From Acetatifactor muris (lineage in GTDB: Bacteria; Bacillota; Clostridia; Lachnospirales; Lachnospiraceae), in assembly GCA_023663635.1 (NCBI GenBank), contig JAMPHD010000011.1, positions 1-64,000 of the forward strand: 64,000 nt of DNA, in the 5' to 3' direction. Within the stretch, counting starts at the first letter, position 1. Each line of letters starts with the position of its first letter. The translations under genes and the position numbers were made by a program. Of this stretch, positions 17,135 to 25,013 are shown in pieces. The notes under the pieces were generated by a model that was given only the letters and a program-made list of their open reading frames with translations, did no database searches and was not told where the DNA came from.

Positions 17135-19777
17135 ATGACTGTGGAGCGGATGCGACCTGATTTGAGGAAAGCGGACAATGAGAATACGAGGACTGAGATG
17201 CCCCCGGGGGAGGTGCGTGTCTCAGTGCGCGGCTTGGTGGAGTTCATCCTGCGGCACGGAGATATCGACAACAGGTATCAGGGATCCGTGGAAAATGCGA
17301 TGCAGGAGGGCAGCCGCATCCACAGGATGATACAGCGCAGGATGGGAGCGGATTATCAGGCGGAGGTATCTCTGCGCTATACTTTTCCCACGGAGCAGTA
17401 CACCCTGATCGTGGAGGGCAGAGCCGACGGCATTATAGAGAACGCGGAGGGCGTGACGGTGGATGAGATCAAGGGAACTTACCGGGACGTGGCCCGCATG
17501 AAAGAGCCGGCGCTGCTGCATGTGGCCCAGGCCAAATGTTATGCGTATATCTATAGTCTTCAGAAAGAGCTTTCGGAGATCCGCGTGCGCATGACCTACT
17601 GCAATATGGAGACGGAGGAGATCCGCTACTTTTATCTGGATTATTCTTTCAAGCAATTGGAGGGGTGGTTTAACACCCTGATCGCTGATTATCGCAAGTG
17701 GGCAGACTATACCTGGCAGTGGAGGCAGATCCGGCAGCGCTCCATCGAACAGTTGGAATTTCCCTTCTCCTACCGGGAGGGGCAGCGGGAGTTGGTGGCC
17801 TATGTATATCAGACCATATATCATAAGAAGAAACTCTTTCTCGAGGCTCCCACCGGGGTGGGCAAGACGATCTCCGCCATCTTTCCGGCAGTAAAGGCTC
17901 TGGGGAAAAATATGGGGGAGCGTCTCTTTTATCTCACCGCCAAGACCATCACCCGCACGGTGGCGGATGACACCTTGGAGCTGTTGCGCGGAAAGGGGCT
18001 GCGCTTTAAGAGCGTGATCCTCACCGCCAAGGAAAAGATCTGTTTTATGGAACAGGCGGAGTGCAACCCGGAGAATTGCCCTTACGCAAAGGGGCACTAT
18101 GATCGCATCAACGAGGCGGTCTATGCGCTGCTCACGACAGAGGAGCGCTTTGACCGGGATATCATAGAAGAGTACGCAATTAAATATCAGGTGTGTCCTT
18201 TTGAGTTTTGTCTGGACATGAGTCTCTTTGCGGATGGGATCATCGGTGACTATAATTATCTCTTTGATCCCCATGTGTATCTGAAACGCTTTTTTTCGGA
18301 TGGAAACAGCGGCGATTATCTGTTTTTGATCGATGAGGCCCACAATCTTGTAGATAGGGGAAGGGAGATGTACAGCGCCGCTCTCCTGAAGGAGGATTTC
18401 CTGTCTTTAAAGCGCGAAATACAACAGACAATCATGTCGGAAATGGAGAAAAAATCCCGTAAAAATCAGGTTTCCGGACAAATGACACTCGATATGACCA
18501 TTGTGTCACAAATCATGGATGTACAAGATTTGACAGAGATGGCGCAAACCTCCGGACAGGATGGGAAGTCCCGCTCCGGCAAATCTGTCTTGGTAAAGGG
18601 CGGCTATGGGGAGAAACTGCAGCATCATCTGGACCGTTGCAACAAAGAATTGCTGCCCATGAAGAAAGAATGCGAGAGTTACCGCACGGTGGAGAGCATC
18701 GACGGCTTTGTGAATGCCCTGATGCGACTCTACAGTGTGATGGCCGATTATCTGGAGGAGCAGGAGGAGGCGAAATTGCCTGTCAGGGACAGCATTCTGG
18801 ATCTATATTTCCGGATAGCGCATTTTCTGGATATCTATGAGCGTCTGGACGAGCATTATATCAAGTATACGCAGATACAGGAGGACGGCAGTTTCATGCT
18901 CAAGCTGTTCTGCGTCAATCCGAGGGAGAACCTGAAGAAATGCATGGAATACGGGCGCAGCAGCATCCTGTTCTCCGCCACTTTCCTGCCGGTGCAGTAT
19001 TATAAGGAGCTTCTGGGAGGGGATGCGGAAGACTATGAGGTCTATGCCAAATCCGTCTTCCGCCCGGAAAAACGCGCGATATTTATTGCGAATGACGTGA
19101 CCAGCAAGTATTCCAGGCGTTCCGATGAGGAGTTTGGACGGATCGCGCGCTATATCCGAGAGATCGTGAAGAACAGACATGGCAATTACATGGTCTTTTT
19201 CCCTTCCTACAGCTTTATGCAGAAGATTTACGATCTGTATGTGCAGGAGTTCGCGGGGGAGGAGCAGGAGTGTATCCTGCAGCAGGAGTATATGAGCGAG
19301 GAGGACAGGGAGAGTTTTCTGAGCCTTTTTAAGGGCAATGCGGATCTCGACCTTCAGCAGGACATCCTTATGGAGATAGAGGAGCAGGACCACACGCTCA
19401 TCGCCTTCTGTGTCTTGGGGGGCATCTTTGGGGAGGGGATCGACCTGACCGGGGACAGCCTTATCGGGGCGATCATCGTGGGCACGGGGATTCCGCAGGT
19501 CTGCTGTGAGCGGGAGCTCTTAAAGCAGCATTTTGACGGGATCGGGGAGAACGGATTTGATTATGCGTACCGCTATCCGGGCATGAACAAGGTGCTGCAG
19601 GCCGCGGGTCGGGTGATCCGCACGGCGGAGGACGTGGGGATCATCGCGCTCTTGGACGAGAGGTTCCTGCAGCTCTCCAACAGAAGGCTTTTTCCGAGAG
19701 AATGGGAGTCCTTTGAGACCGTCTATGTGGACGGAGTTGCAAAACGGGTGGAACATTTTTGGGACGAATGGCTCTGA
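17135..19777 (+). CDS. XPD/DinG-like ATP-dependent DNA helicase with nuclease-like N-terminus
   Basis: Superfamily 2 helicase of 880 residues. Walker A is APTGVGKT (Lys244) and the box II is DEAH (400-403). Between them lie clustered cysteines (CFMEQAECNPENC, later VCPFEFC) placed like the 4Fe-4S ligands of XPD/DinG. The C-terminal half shows a GGIFGEGIDL motif and a QAAGRVIR arginine-finger region. Residues about 20-180 resemble a PD-(D/E)XK nuclease of the Cas4/RecB type (EGRADGII, VDEIKGTY, then a QAKCYAY segment), without an obvious cysteine cluster of its own. A role in repair of damaged or structured DNA fits its position after the LexA-controlled pair. It has its own weak promoter. Confidence 0.88.
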   Translation: MTVERMRPDLRKADNENTRTEMPPGEVRVSVRGLVEFILRHGDIDNRYQGSVENAMQEGSRIHRMIQRRMGADYQAEVSLRYTFPTEQYTLIVEGRADGIIENAEGVTVDEIKGTYRDVARMKEPALLHVAQAKCYAYIYSLQKELSEIRVRMTYCNMETEEIRYFYLDYSFKQLEGWFNTLIADYRKWADYTWQWRQIRQRSIEQLEFPFSYREGQRELVAYVYQTIYHKKKLFLEAPTGVGKTISAIFPAVKALGKNMGERLFYLTAKTITRTVADDTLELLRGKGLRFKSVILTAKEKICFMEQAECNPENCPYAKGHYDRINEAVYALLTTEERFDRDIIEEYAIKYQVCPFEFCLDMSLFADGIIGDYNYLFDPHVYLKRFFSDGNSGDYLFLIDEAHNLVDRGREMYSAALLKEDFLSLKREIQQTIMSEMEKKSRKNQVSGQMTLDMTIVSQIMDVQDLTEMAQTSGQDGKSRSGKSVLVKGGYGEKLQHHLDRCNKELLPMKKECESYRTVESIDGFVNALMRLYSVMADYLEEQEEAKLPVRDSILDLYFRIAHFLDIYERLDEHYIKYTQIQEDGSFMLKLFCVNPRENLKKCMEYGRSSILFSATFLPVQYYKELLGGDAEDYEVYAKSVFRPEKRAIFIANDVTSKYSRRSDEEFGRIARYIREIVKNRHGNYMVFFPSYSFMQKIYDLYVQEFAGEEQECILQQEYMSEEDRESFLSLFKGNADLDLQQDILMEIEEQDHTLIAFCVLGGIFGEGIDLTGDSLIGAIIVGTGIPQVCCERELLKQHFDGIGENGFDYAYRYPGMNKVLQAAGRVIRTAEDVGIIALLDERFLQLSNRRLFPREWESFETVYVDGVAKRVEHFWDEWL

Positions 19778-19784
19778 TTTTGAA

Positions 19785-19836
19785 GGAAATGACATCAAAA
19801 TAGTGGAAATGACATGCAAAACGTGCTAAAATGACA
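19785..19836 (+). repeat. short direct repeats after the helicase gene
   Basis: GGAAATGACAT occurs at 19785-19795 and 19805-19815 (period 20), with a partial third AAAATGACA at 19828-19836. It could be an operator array or simple duplication. Confidence 0.4.
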
Positions 19837-19848
19837 GAGATGTTAGGT

Positions 19849-19894
19849 TGTGGATAACTCTGTGGATTCTGTGGATTCAAGCATTTTATCTACA
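19849..19894. promoter_or_regulatory. cluster of DnaA-box-like 9-mers
   Basis: TGTGGATAA (19849-19857) is the perfect reverse complement of the DnaA box TTATCCACA. TGTGGATTC follows twice (19861-19869 and 19870-19878) and TTATCTACA, one mismatch from consensus, at 19886-19894. The cluster lies upstream of the amylase gene. Confidence 0.4.
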
Positions 19895-19968
19895 GGAATC
19901 GACAGAAAAATCCAAATACTGATGTCAGTAATTTTTGCAAGGATTTTGCAAGACGGGAGGAAATGGCA

Positions 19969-21282
19969 ATGTGGGCTTATGAAAGTGTGTTCTATCAGAT
20001 CTATCCCTTGGGGTTTTGCGGCGCGCCCTTTGAGAATGACGGGGTGTTGGAGCATCGGATCCTGAAGGTGAAGGATTGGATTCCCCATATGCAGAAATTA
20101 GGTATCAATGCGATCTACTTTTCTCCGATCTTTGAGTCGGACACGCACGGATACAATACAAGAGATTATCGCAAACTGGACGTGCGTCTGGGCACCAACG
20201 AAGATTTTAAGGAAGTGTGCGGCGAACTGCACAAGGCCGGCATCCGCGTGGTGTTGGACGGCGTGTTCAACCATGTGGGAAGAGGATTCGGCCCCTTTGT
20301 GGACGTGGTGCGGAACCGGGAGAGTTCCCGTTATGTGGGATGGTTCAACCGGATCGACTTCGGCGGCAACTCCAATTATAATGACGGCCTCTGGTATGAG
20401 GGTTGGGAGGGCAATTATGATCTGGTGAAACTCAATCTCCGCAATGAAGAGGTGGTAAATTATCTCCTGGAGAGCGTGAAGTATTGGGTGAAGGAATTTG
20501 ATATCGACGGACTGCGCCTGGATGTGGCCTACTGCCTGGACGAGGGCTTTGTGCGCAGACTGCACGACTACACGGCGGGGCTCAAGGAGGACTTTTACCT
20601 CTTGGGGGAGATGCTCCACGGGGATTACAATCGGCTGATGAATGACGCCATGCTGCACTCCGCCACCAACTATGAGTGCTACAAGGGACTGCACAGCAGT
20701 TTTAACAGCATGAATATGTTTGAGATCGTTCACTCCCTGCTGCGTCAGTTTGGCCCGGAGAACTGGACGCTCTACAAGGGCAAACATCTGTTATCCTTTG
20801 TGGACAACCATGACGTGACCCGGGTGGCGAGCATTCTTTCCAATGAGAAACACTTGCCGCTGATCTACGCGCTGATGTTCGGTATGCCCGGCATTCCCTG
20901 CGTCTATTATGGAAGCGAATGGGGAGCCAAGGGGGACAAGCATCAGGGGGATCCCGCCCTGCGGCCCTGTTTTGACGGCCCCGTGTGGAATGAGCTCGGG
21001 GAATACATAAGCAGACTTGCCGAGGCGAAGAAACATTCCGAGGCCCTCAATTACGGTTCGTTTCGCTCTGTGGTGCTGACCAATAAGCAGTGTATCTTCG
21101 AGAGAAAGACCGACAACGAGAGGGTTTTGGTGGCCATCAACGCGGACGACCAAGACTATACGGCTCATTTTGACGCGGGCTGCGGTCAGGCCGAGGATCT
21201 GCTCACGGGCAAACTCCACGATTTCGGCGGGGGCAGCAATCTGCCGGCATACAGCGCCTTCTTCTGGAAGATGGAAAAGTAA
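19969..21282 (+). CDS. alpha-amylase family (GH13) glycosidase
   Basis: GH13 TIM-barrel glycosidase of 437 residues. The four conserved regions are visible: DGVFNHVG, GLRLDVAY with nucleophile Asp185, LLGEML with acid/base Glu214, and FVDNHDVTR with Asp279. There is no signal peptide, so it acts in the cytosol, probably on maltodextrin or glycogen-derived oligosaccharides. ATG 19969 is 8 nt from GGGAGG (19955-19960), better than ATG 19963, which is only 2 nt away. It is followed by a terminator. The upstream gap carries DnaA-box-like sequences of unknown meaning. Confidence 0.92.
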   Translation: MWAYESVFYQIYPLGFCGAPFENDGVLEHRILKVKDWIPHMQKLGINAIYFSPIFESDTHGYNTRDYRKLDVRLGTNEDFKEVCGELHKAGIRVVLDGVFNHVGRGFGPFVDVVRNRESSRYVGWFNRIDFGGNSNYNDGLWYEGWEGNYDLVKLNLRNEEVVNYLLESVKYWVKEFDIDGLRLDVAYCLDEGFVRRLHDYTAGLKEDFYLLGEMLHGDYNRLMNDAMLHSATNYECYKGLHSSFNSMNMFEIVHSLLRQFGPENWTLYKGKHLLSFVDNHDVTRVASILSNEKHLPLIYALMFGMPGIPCVYYGSEWGAKGDKHQGDPALRPCFDGPVWNELGEYISRLAEAKKHSEALNYGSFRSVVLTNKQCIFERKTDNERVLVAINADDQDYTAHFDAGCGQAEDLLTGKLHDFGGGSNLPAYSAFFWKMEK

Positions 21283-21304
21283 CTTACAGATAAAGAAATG
21301 ATTA

Positions 21305-21330
21305 CCGGAGATATAATCCGGAGATATAAT
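21305..21330 (+). repeat. 13-bp tandem duplication after the amylase gene
   Basis: CCGGAGATATAAT occurs twice head to tail (21305-21317 and 21318-21330), just before the terminator hairpin. Confidence 0.6.
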
Positions 21331-21331
21331 A

Positions 21332-21370
21332 AGGACCGCGGACGGAAACAAACCGTCCGGCGGTTCTTTT
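21332..21370 (+). terminator. terminator of the amylase gene
   Basis: GGACGG/CCGTCC forms the upper stem, extended below by GACCGC/GCGGTTC with a one-base bulge, and four Ts follow. Confidence 0.75.
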
Positions 21371-21401
21371 GCATTTTTCCGGTCCTTTCTCATAATTCTA
21401 C

Positions 21402-21430
21402 TTGACAACTGATATTATATGGCATATATT
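21402..21430 (+). promoter_or_regulatory. promoter of the PadR operon
   Basis: Consensus TTGACA (21402-21407), 17-bp spacer, TATATT (21425-21430). Two perfect palindromes follow immediately downstream. Confidence 0.75.
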
Positions 21431-21438
21431 ATTGGTAA

Positions 21439-21468
21439 ATATAATATTATATGTTGTATAATATTATA
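21439..21468. promoter_or_regulatory. paired palindromic operators, probably for PadR
   Basis: ATATAATATTATAT (21439-21452) and TATAATATTATA (21457-21468) are perfect palindromes whose centres are 17 bp apart and share the core TATAATATTATA. Position just downstream of the -10 suggests autorepression by the PadR protein encoded next. Confidence 0.55.
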
Positions 21469-21528
21469 AATTGTAAAGTGAATAGGGCAACAGGGACACA
21501 ACAATCCGGGCGCAACAGGGAGGTCAAG

Positions 21529-21849
21529 ATGGTATTTAATACGGGAGCCGCCCTCTTGGACGCAATTGTGTTGGCCGTGGTATCCAAGGAGCCGGAAGGC
21601 ACCTATGGCTACAGGATCACGCAGGATGTACGGCGGGTCATAGAACTGTCGGAATCCACCCTGTATCCGGTGCTGCGAAGACTACAGAAGGACGAATGTC
21701 TGGAGGCATATGACAGGGAATGTGCCGGCCGCAACCGGCGATACTATAAGGTGACCCCACGGGGATGGGCACAATTGCAGCTCTATGAGAGCGAATGGCG
21801 ACAATACGCGGATAAGGTGACGGGGCTTTTCGAGGGAAGGACCCAATGA
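21529..21849 (+). CDS. PadR family transcriptional regulator
   Basis: A 106-residue winged-helix regulator of the PadR family. The signature is LDAIVLAVVSKEPEGTYGYRI, followed by the recognition helix LSESTLYPVLRRLQKDE and the wing (AGRNRRYYKVTPRG). It is expected to bind the palindromes in its own promoter and control the two downstream envelope genes. ATG 21529 is 5 nt from AGGGAGG (21517-21523). Its last 9 codons and stop form the first of three 36-bp tandem units running into the gap. Confidence 0.92.
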   Translation: MVFNTGAALLDAIVLAVVSKEPEGTYGYRITQDVRRVIELSESTLYPVLRRLQKDECLEAYDRECAGRNRRYYKVTPRGWAQLQLYESEWRQYADKVTGLFEGRTQ

Positions 21850-21929
21850 CCGATAATGGGACTTTTCGGGAGAAAGACCCATAAGCCGGTGGCGGGACTT
21901 TTCGAGAGAAAGACCCAATAGCCGATAAC
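21822..21929 (+). repeat. three 36-bp tandem units over the 3' end of the PadR gene
   Basis: Units lie at 21822-21857, 21858-21893 and 21894-21929 with exact 36-bp period. Unit 1 contains the end of the PadR gene and its TGA. Unit 3 carries TAG at the same codon. Unit 2 has AAG there. Copies 2 and 3 are the more similar at their 5' halves. Confidence 0.85.
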
Positions 21930-22014
21930 GGGAAAACAGAGACAAAAAGCAAATGGCGCGACATAGCGCGAATCTATTTTACGGGCCGTGGGAAACGGCG
22001 GAATGAGAGGCAAT

Positions 22015-22749
22015 ATGAACAGACCGGAGTTTATGAGACAATTGGAAAGTCTTCTTCAAAATATCCCTCAGGCGGAGAGGGACGAGGCTCTGCGCTACTA
22101 CAACAGTTATTTTGACGACGCAGGCCCCGAGAGCGAGCAGGATGTGATGGAGGCTTTGGGCAATCCGGCCAGAGTGGCGGAGAGCATCAAGCGGGATCTG
22201 GCGGGCGGCGGATATCGGGAGGAAGATCTGCAGAGAAACGAGGTGAAACACCCCGTGGTGAAATACCAAAACGCTGAGCGGTCCGAGGACCGGAGCGGCG
22301 GAAACGGCGGGACGGCGCAGACATTCAATGATTCAAAGGAGAAAGAGGAGTCCGAGATGCCCACATGGCTCTTGGTACTGTGCATCATAGGCGGCATACT
22401 GCTCCTTCCCGTGGTGATCGGCCTGGCCTCGGGGCTTGCGAGCGCCATACTGGGAATCCTCGTGGGATGGTTCGCGGTGATACTGGCCTTTGGGATCACG
22501 GCCTTTGTCCTGCTCGTTTTGTTGATAGCGCTGGTGGTAGGCGGAATGGTGAAACTCGTGATGTCTCCGGTGAGCGGTATGGCGCTGATCGGCAGCGGTC
22601 TGCTCTGTGGAGGACTCGGTCTGCTCTTTTTGATGCTCACGGTGGCCATGGCAGGTATCGCCACCCCAGCCATCTTCCGCGGCATGGCCAAGTTGTGCCG
22701 CTATCTGATCTCTAAATGTAAGAATCGCAGGAAGGAGGCGATCGCATGA
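22015..22749 (+). CDS. DUF1700 (HAAS) family membrane protein
   Basis: A 244-residue protein. The N-terminal helical HAAS/DUF1700 domain is clear (FMRQLESLLQNIPQAERDEA, then YYNSYFDDAG and VMEALGNP). A charged Gly/Asn linker leads into four or five transmembrane segments and a basic tail (KNRRKEAIA). Such proteins are regularly encoded between a PadR regulator and a DUF4097 protein, as here, and are linked to envelope stress. ATG 22015 follows AGAGG (22006-22010); ATG 22003 in the same frame is an alternative. The stop overlaps the next start (ATGA at 22746). Confidence 0.85.
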   Translation: MNRPEFMRQLESLLQNIPQAERDEALRYYNSYFDDAGPESEQDVMEALGNPARVAESIKRDLAGGGYREEDLQRNEVKHPVVKYQNAERSEDRSGGNGGTAQTFNDSKEKEESEMPTWLLVLCIIGGILLLPVVIGLASGLASAILGILVGWFAVILAFGITAFVLLVLLIALVVGGMVKLVMSPVSGMALIGSGLLCGGLGLLFLMLTVAMAGIATPAIFRGMAKLCRYLISKCKNRRKEAIA

Positions 22750-23687
22750 AAAAGTTTATGAAGACTTGCGCCATTTGCGCGCTGATCATGTTGGGGGCGG
22801 GGATTGCCCTGACGCTGGTGGCGGGAGGGATCTGGGGCACCGGGACTCTGCCGCAGTTGATACATGACACTAGGAATATCTGGAATATCTCTGATATTCC
22901 TGATATTCCGGATATTCCTGATATTCCGGCCGGTTCCGCGGTGGACGACATTCTCTCGGGACTGGACAGATTGGACAGCGGAATACGGTATGACATAGAG
23001 GACGCTATGGAATTCGATCGGCACAATCCCACAATCTCCGGAGATACGGAGCAGACATACTCCGCGGCATTGGTGCAGGAATTAGAATTGGAATTGGGGG
23101 CATGCTCTCTGGAGTTTAAGACATCTGAAGACAGCGATTTTCATGTAAAAGTGAAAAATGCCGGATACTATCAGGGTTATGTGGAGGGCAGCACCCTTTG
23201 CATTAAGGGCGTTCGCTCCACCACCGGGAATTTGGGAGAGGAACTTAAGAATTGTGAGATTGAACTCTATGTGCCCGAGGGACACAGTTTTCGAGATGTG
23301 GAACTGTTAATGGGAGCCGGCCAGGTCAAGGCGAACATCGCTCTGGATATCTCCGATCTGGACGTGGGAGTGGGCGCCGGTGCGGCAGAGTTTAGTTCTC
23401 TCACGGTGAACGAGCTGAATGTGGAAGTAGGCGCCGGTTCCTTTGAGATGACCGGAAGTGTTCTGCGTGAGGCGGAGATAGACTGCGCCATGGGCAGTGC
23501 GACCCTCACGCTCTCCGGCGCGCAGACGGATTTCAACTATGAGCTTGAGGCGGCGGCCGGCTCCGTGGATATTGCCGGGCAGGTCTATAACAGCCTTGTC
23601 ACGGAGAGAAAAATCCGCAACAACGCTGCCAAAGAGATCAGCGTGGACTGCTCCATGGGCAGCGTTGTCATAAATTTCGCGGATTGA
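22746..23687 (+). CDS. DUF4097 family beta-strand repeat protein
   Basis: A 313-residue membrane-anchored protein. One N-terminal transmembrane helix (residues about 8-29) is followed by a short spacer with four DIP tripeptides, then an extracytoplasmic domain of regular beta-strand repeats (LELELGACSLEFKTS, VGVGAGAAEFSSL, VEVGAGSFEMTGS), the DUF4097 pattern. It is the third gene of the PadR-DUF1700-DUF4097 operon and translationally coupled to DUF1700 by ATGA overlap. The DIP segment is encoded by a 9-bp DNA repeat. The operon ends at the hairpin 23731-23776. Confidence 0.85.
   Translation: MKKFMKTCAICALIMLGAGIALTLVAGGIWGTGTLPQLIHDTRNIWNISDIPDIPDIPDIPAGSAVDDILSGLDRLDSGIRYDIEDAMEFDRHNPTISGDTEQTYSAALVQELELELGACSLEFKTSEDSDFHVKVKNAGYYQGYVEGSTLCIKGVRSTTGNLGEELKNCEIELYVPEGHSFRDVELLMGAGQVKANIALDISDLDVGVGAGAAEFSSLTVNELNVEVGAGSFEMTGSVLREAEIDCAMGSATLTLSGAQTDFNYELEAAAGSVDIAGQVYNSLVTERKIRNNAAKEISVDCSMGSVVINFAD
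22871..22928 (+). repeat. 9-bp coding repeats that also form an inverted repeat
   Basis: GATATTCC followed by T or G is repeated four times at 22893-22928, encoding DIP units. Just upstream GGAATATC occurs twice (22873-22890), so the region can fold into a stem of two 8-bp blocks around a TCT loop within the coding sequence. Confidence 0.7.
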
Positions 23688-23724
23688 TCCCGCTCAACGA
23701 TTTCGCAAAGCGATCGGGAAACGG

Positions 23725-24516
23725 TCACATGGTGGGTTTCTCTTCATCTAAATGGATGAAGAGGCCCGCCTTTTTTAATGCGGGGCGCAGAGCCAGATAG
23801 AAGATCGAGGCCGCTACTACCGCCACGATGGCGTTGACAAAGGTGGTGACCGTGGCCATCTTGGCCAGCGCCTTGGCAAGGTCCTGCGGAACCCCCAACA
23901 GATACATCTTATAAAAATATCCCACCAGCGGGTCGGCCACCACATTGAAACCCATGCCGCAGACGGCGGCCAACACGGTCACTCCGGTCACATACTTCGG
24001 CGAGTGGGTGCGGCTCAGCTTGAAGATCTTGTGAGCCACAAGTCCCACGATCAGGCCGATGCACAGTTTTAAAAAGAAGGTCTTGGGCGCGCTGGTCACA
24101 TAGGCCGTGGTCAGATCGCCGATGGTCATGCCCACGGCGCCGGCCAGACCGCCCCAGTAACCGCCCACCAACAGGGCCGCCAACACGCAGAACACATTGC
24201 CGAAGTGGAAGGAAGTCTTCTCCGTGCCCACGGGAATGTCTATCTTAAAGAAGGCAAAGCCGATATAGCACAGGGCGGCCAACAGACCTGCCTGCGCCAG
24301 ACGCCTGATGTCGGCCTTCTCGGGGGCGGCGGGGTTGATGAACGCGCGATAGACTCCCCGCAGGGTCAGCATGACCGCCACGAACAGCAACACCAGACTG
24401 TAGGCGTAGGGTTTCTCCGTGCCCTCCGTGTAGGGGCCGTAAGTGAATATCGCGCAGACGATAGAGACTGCCAGAAGGACCGCGCCCACGATCAATAATC
24501 CGTAATTTTTTTTCAT
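23725..24516 (-). CDS. ECF transporter S component
   Basis: Membrane substrate-binding (S) subunit of an energy-coupling factor vitamin transporter, about 263 residues with about seven to eight hydrophobic segments. The typical region is RRLAQAGLLAALCYIGF, followed by HFGNVFCVLAALLVGGYWGGLAGAVG. The ligand cannot be assigned; no EcfA or EcfT gene is nearby, so it probably shares a group II energizing module. I chose ATG 24516 (12 nt from AAAGGA); an ATG at 24528 overlaps that ribosome-binding site and a TTG at 24540 is also in frame. Its last codons lie inside the terminator of the convergent DUF4097 operon. Confidence 0.82.
   Translation of the reverse strand: MKKNYGLLIVGAVLLAVSIVCAIFTYGPYTEGTEKPYAYSLVLLFVAVMLTLRGVYRAFINPAAPEKADIRRLAQAGLLAALCYIGFAFFKIDIPVGTEKTSFHFGNVFCVLAALLVGGYWGGLAGAVGMTIGDLTTAYVTSAPKTFFLKLCIGLIVGLVAHKIFKLSRTHSPKYVTGVTVLAAVCGMGFNVVADPLVGYFYKMYLLGVPQDLAKALAKMATVTTFVNAIVAVVAASIFYLALRPALKKAGLFIHLDEEKPTM
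23731..23776 (+). terminator. terminator of the PadR operon
   Basis: CTCTTCATC pairs with GATGAAGAG over 9 bp, extended below by GGTGG with CCGCC, then six Ts. The stem overlaps the C-terminal codons of the opposite ECF S gene. Confidence 0.85.
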
Positions 24517-24598
24517 AATAACAATCATTCCTTTCCGCAACCTGCTAACTGTATTTCTCCTAGGATGTTACAGACAGTGTATTCGATAACCGGATTTA

Positions 24599-24635
24599 TA
24601 AAAAGAGCCGGAACAGGATTTTTTTACCATGCCGG
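24599..24635 (-). terminator. possible hairpin/attenuator upstream of the ECF S gene
   Basis: On the minus strand CCGG at 24635-24632 can pair with CCGG at 24611-24608, with further pairs and one mismatch, followed by CTCTTTTTA. It could stop transcription coming from the palindromic element or attenuate the ECF gene. No riboswitch fold is recognised. Confidence 0.35.
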
Positions 24636-24664
24636 TTTTGGGCGGGATATTTCAGACATGGTGG

Positions 24665-24885
24665 CGGGAGGAGGCCCTGATACTTTGGCGGACGGCTGCG
24701 GTCGGGTGTTTTCTAACAGTGCGGTGTAATATATTGCGGTTTGCGGGTCGGCTCTAAGGCGCATCCGTGCGCCGTAGAGCCTGAAATGCGCGTCCATGCG
24801 CATTTCACCCTCGTCCCCGGTGCGCACTATAAGAAAACACGCCAACCTCCGCCAAAGTCTGCCAAAGTATCAGGGTCTCCTCCCG
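24665..24885. mobile_element. palindromic MITE-like element
   Basis: Terminal inverted repeats of 28 bp (24665-24692 and 24858-24885) match at 26 positions. A second inverted pair follows inside (near 24706-24723 and 24822-24840). The centre holds two further hairpins: 24751-24780 and 24782-24807. There is no plausible gene inside and no clear target-site duplication. The layout fits a non-autonomous mobile element or a large structured RNA. Confidence 0.6.
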
Positions 24886-24924
24886 GCTTGCGCGGCGCCG
24901 AAGGCTGCCGGAGATATAAATAAC

Positions 24925-24953
24925 TTGACGAAAGTGACGTATAAAATTATCAT
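24925..24953 (+). promoter_or_regulatory. promoter of the ABC exporter operon
   Basis: TTGACG (24925-24930), 17-bp spacer, TATCAT (24948-24953). It lies 40 bp after the palindromic element, leaving about 55 nt of leader. Confidence 0.65.
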
Positions 24954-25013
24954 TATATAATAATGGAATAATGCCCCAACTCGCGAGAGGGATTTTTAAT
25001 AGGAGACAAGATT

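Noticed and set aside
19849-19894. Origin of replication
   Set aside because: Four DnaA-like boxes only, no AT-rich unwinding element of note and no dnaA, dnaN or rpmH nearby.
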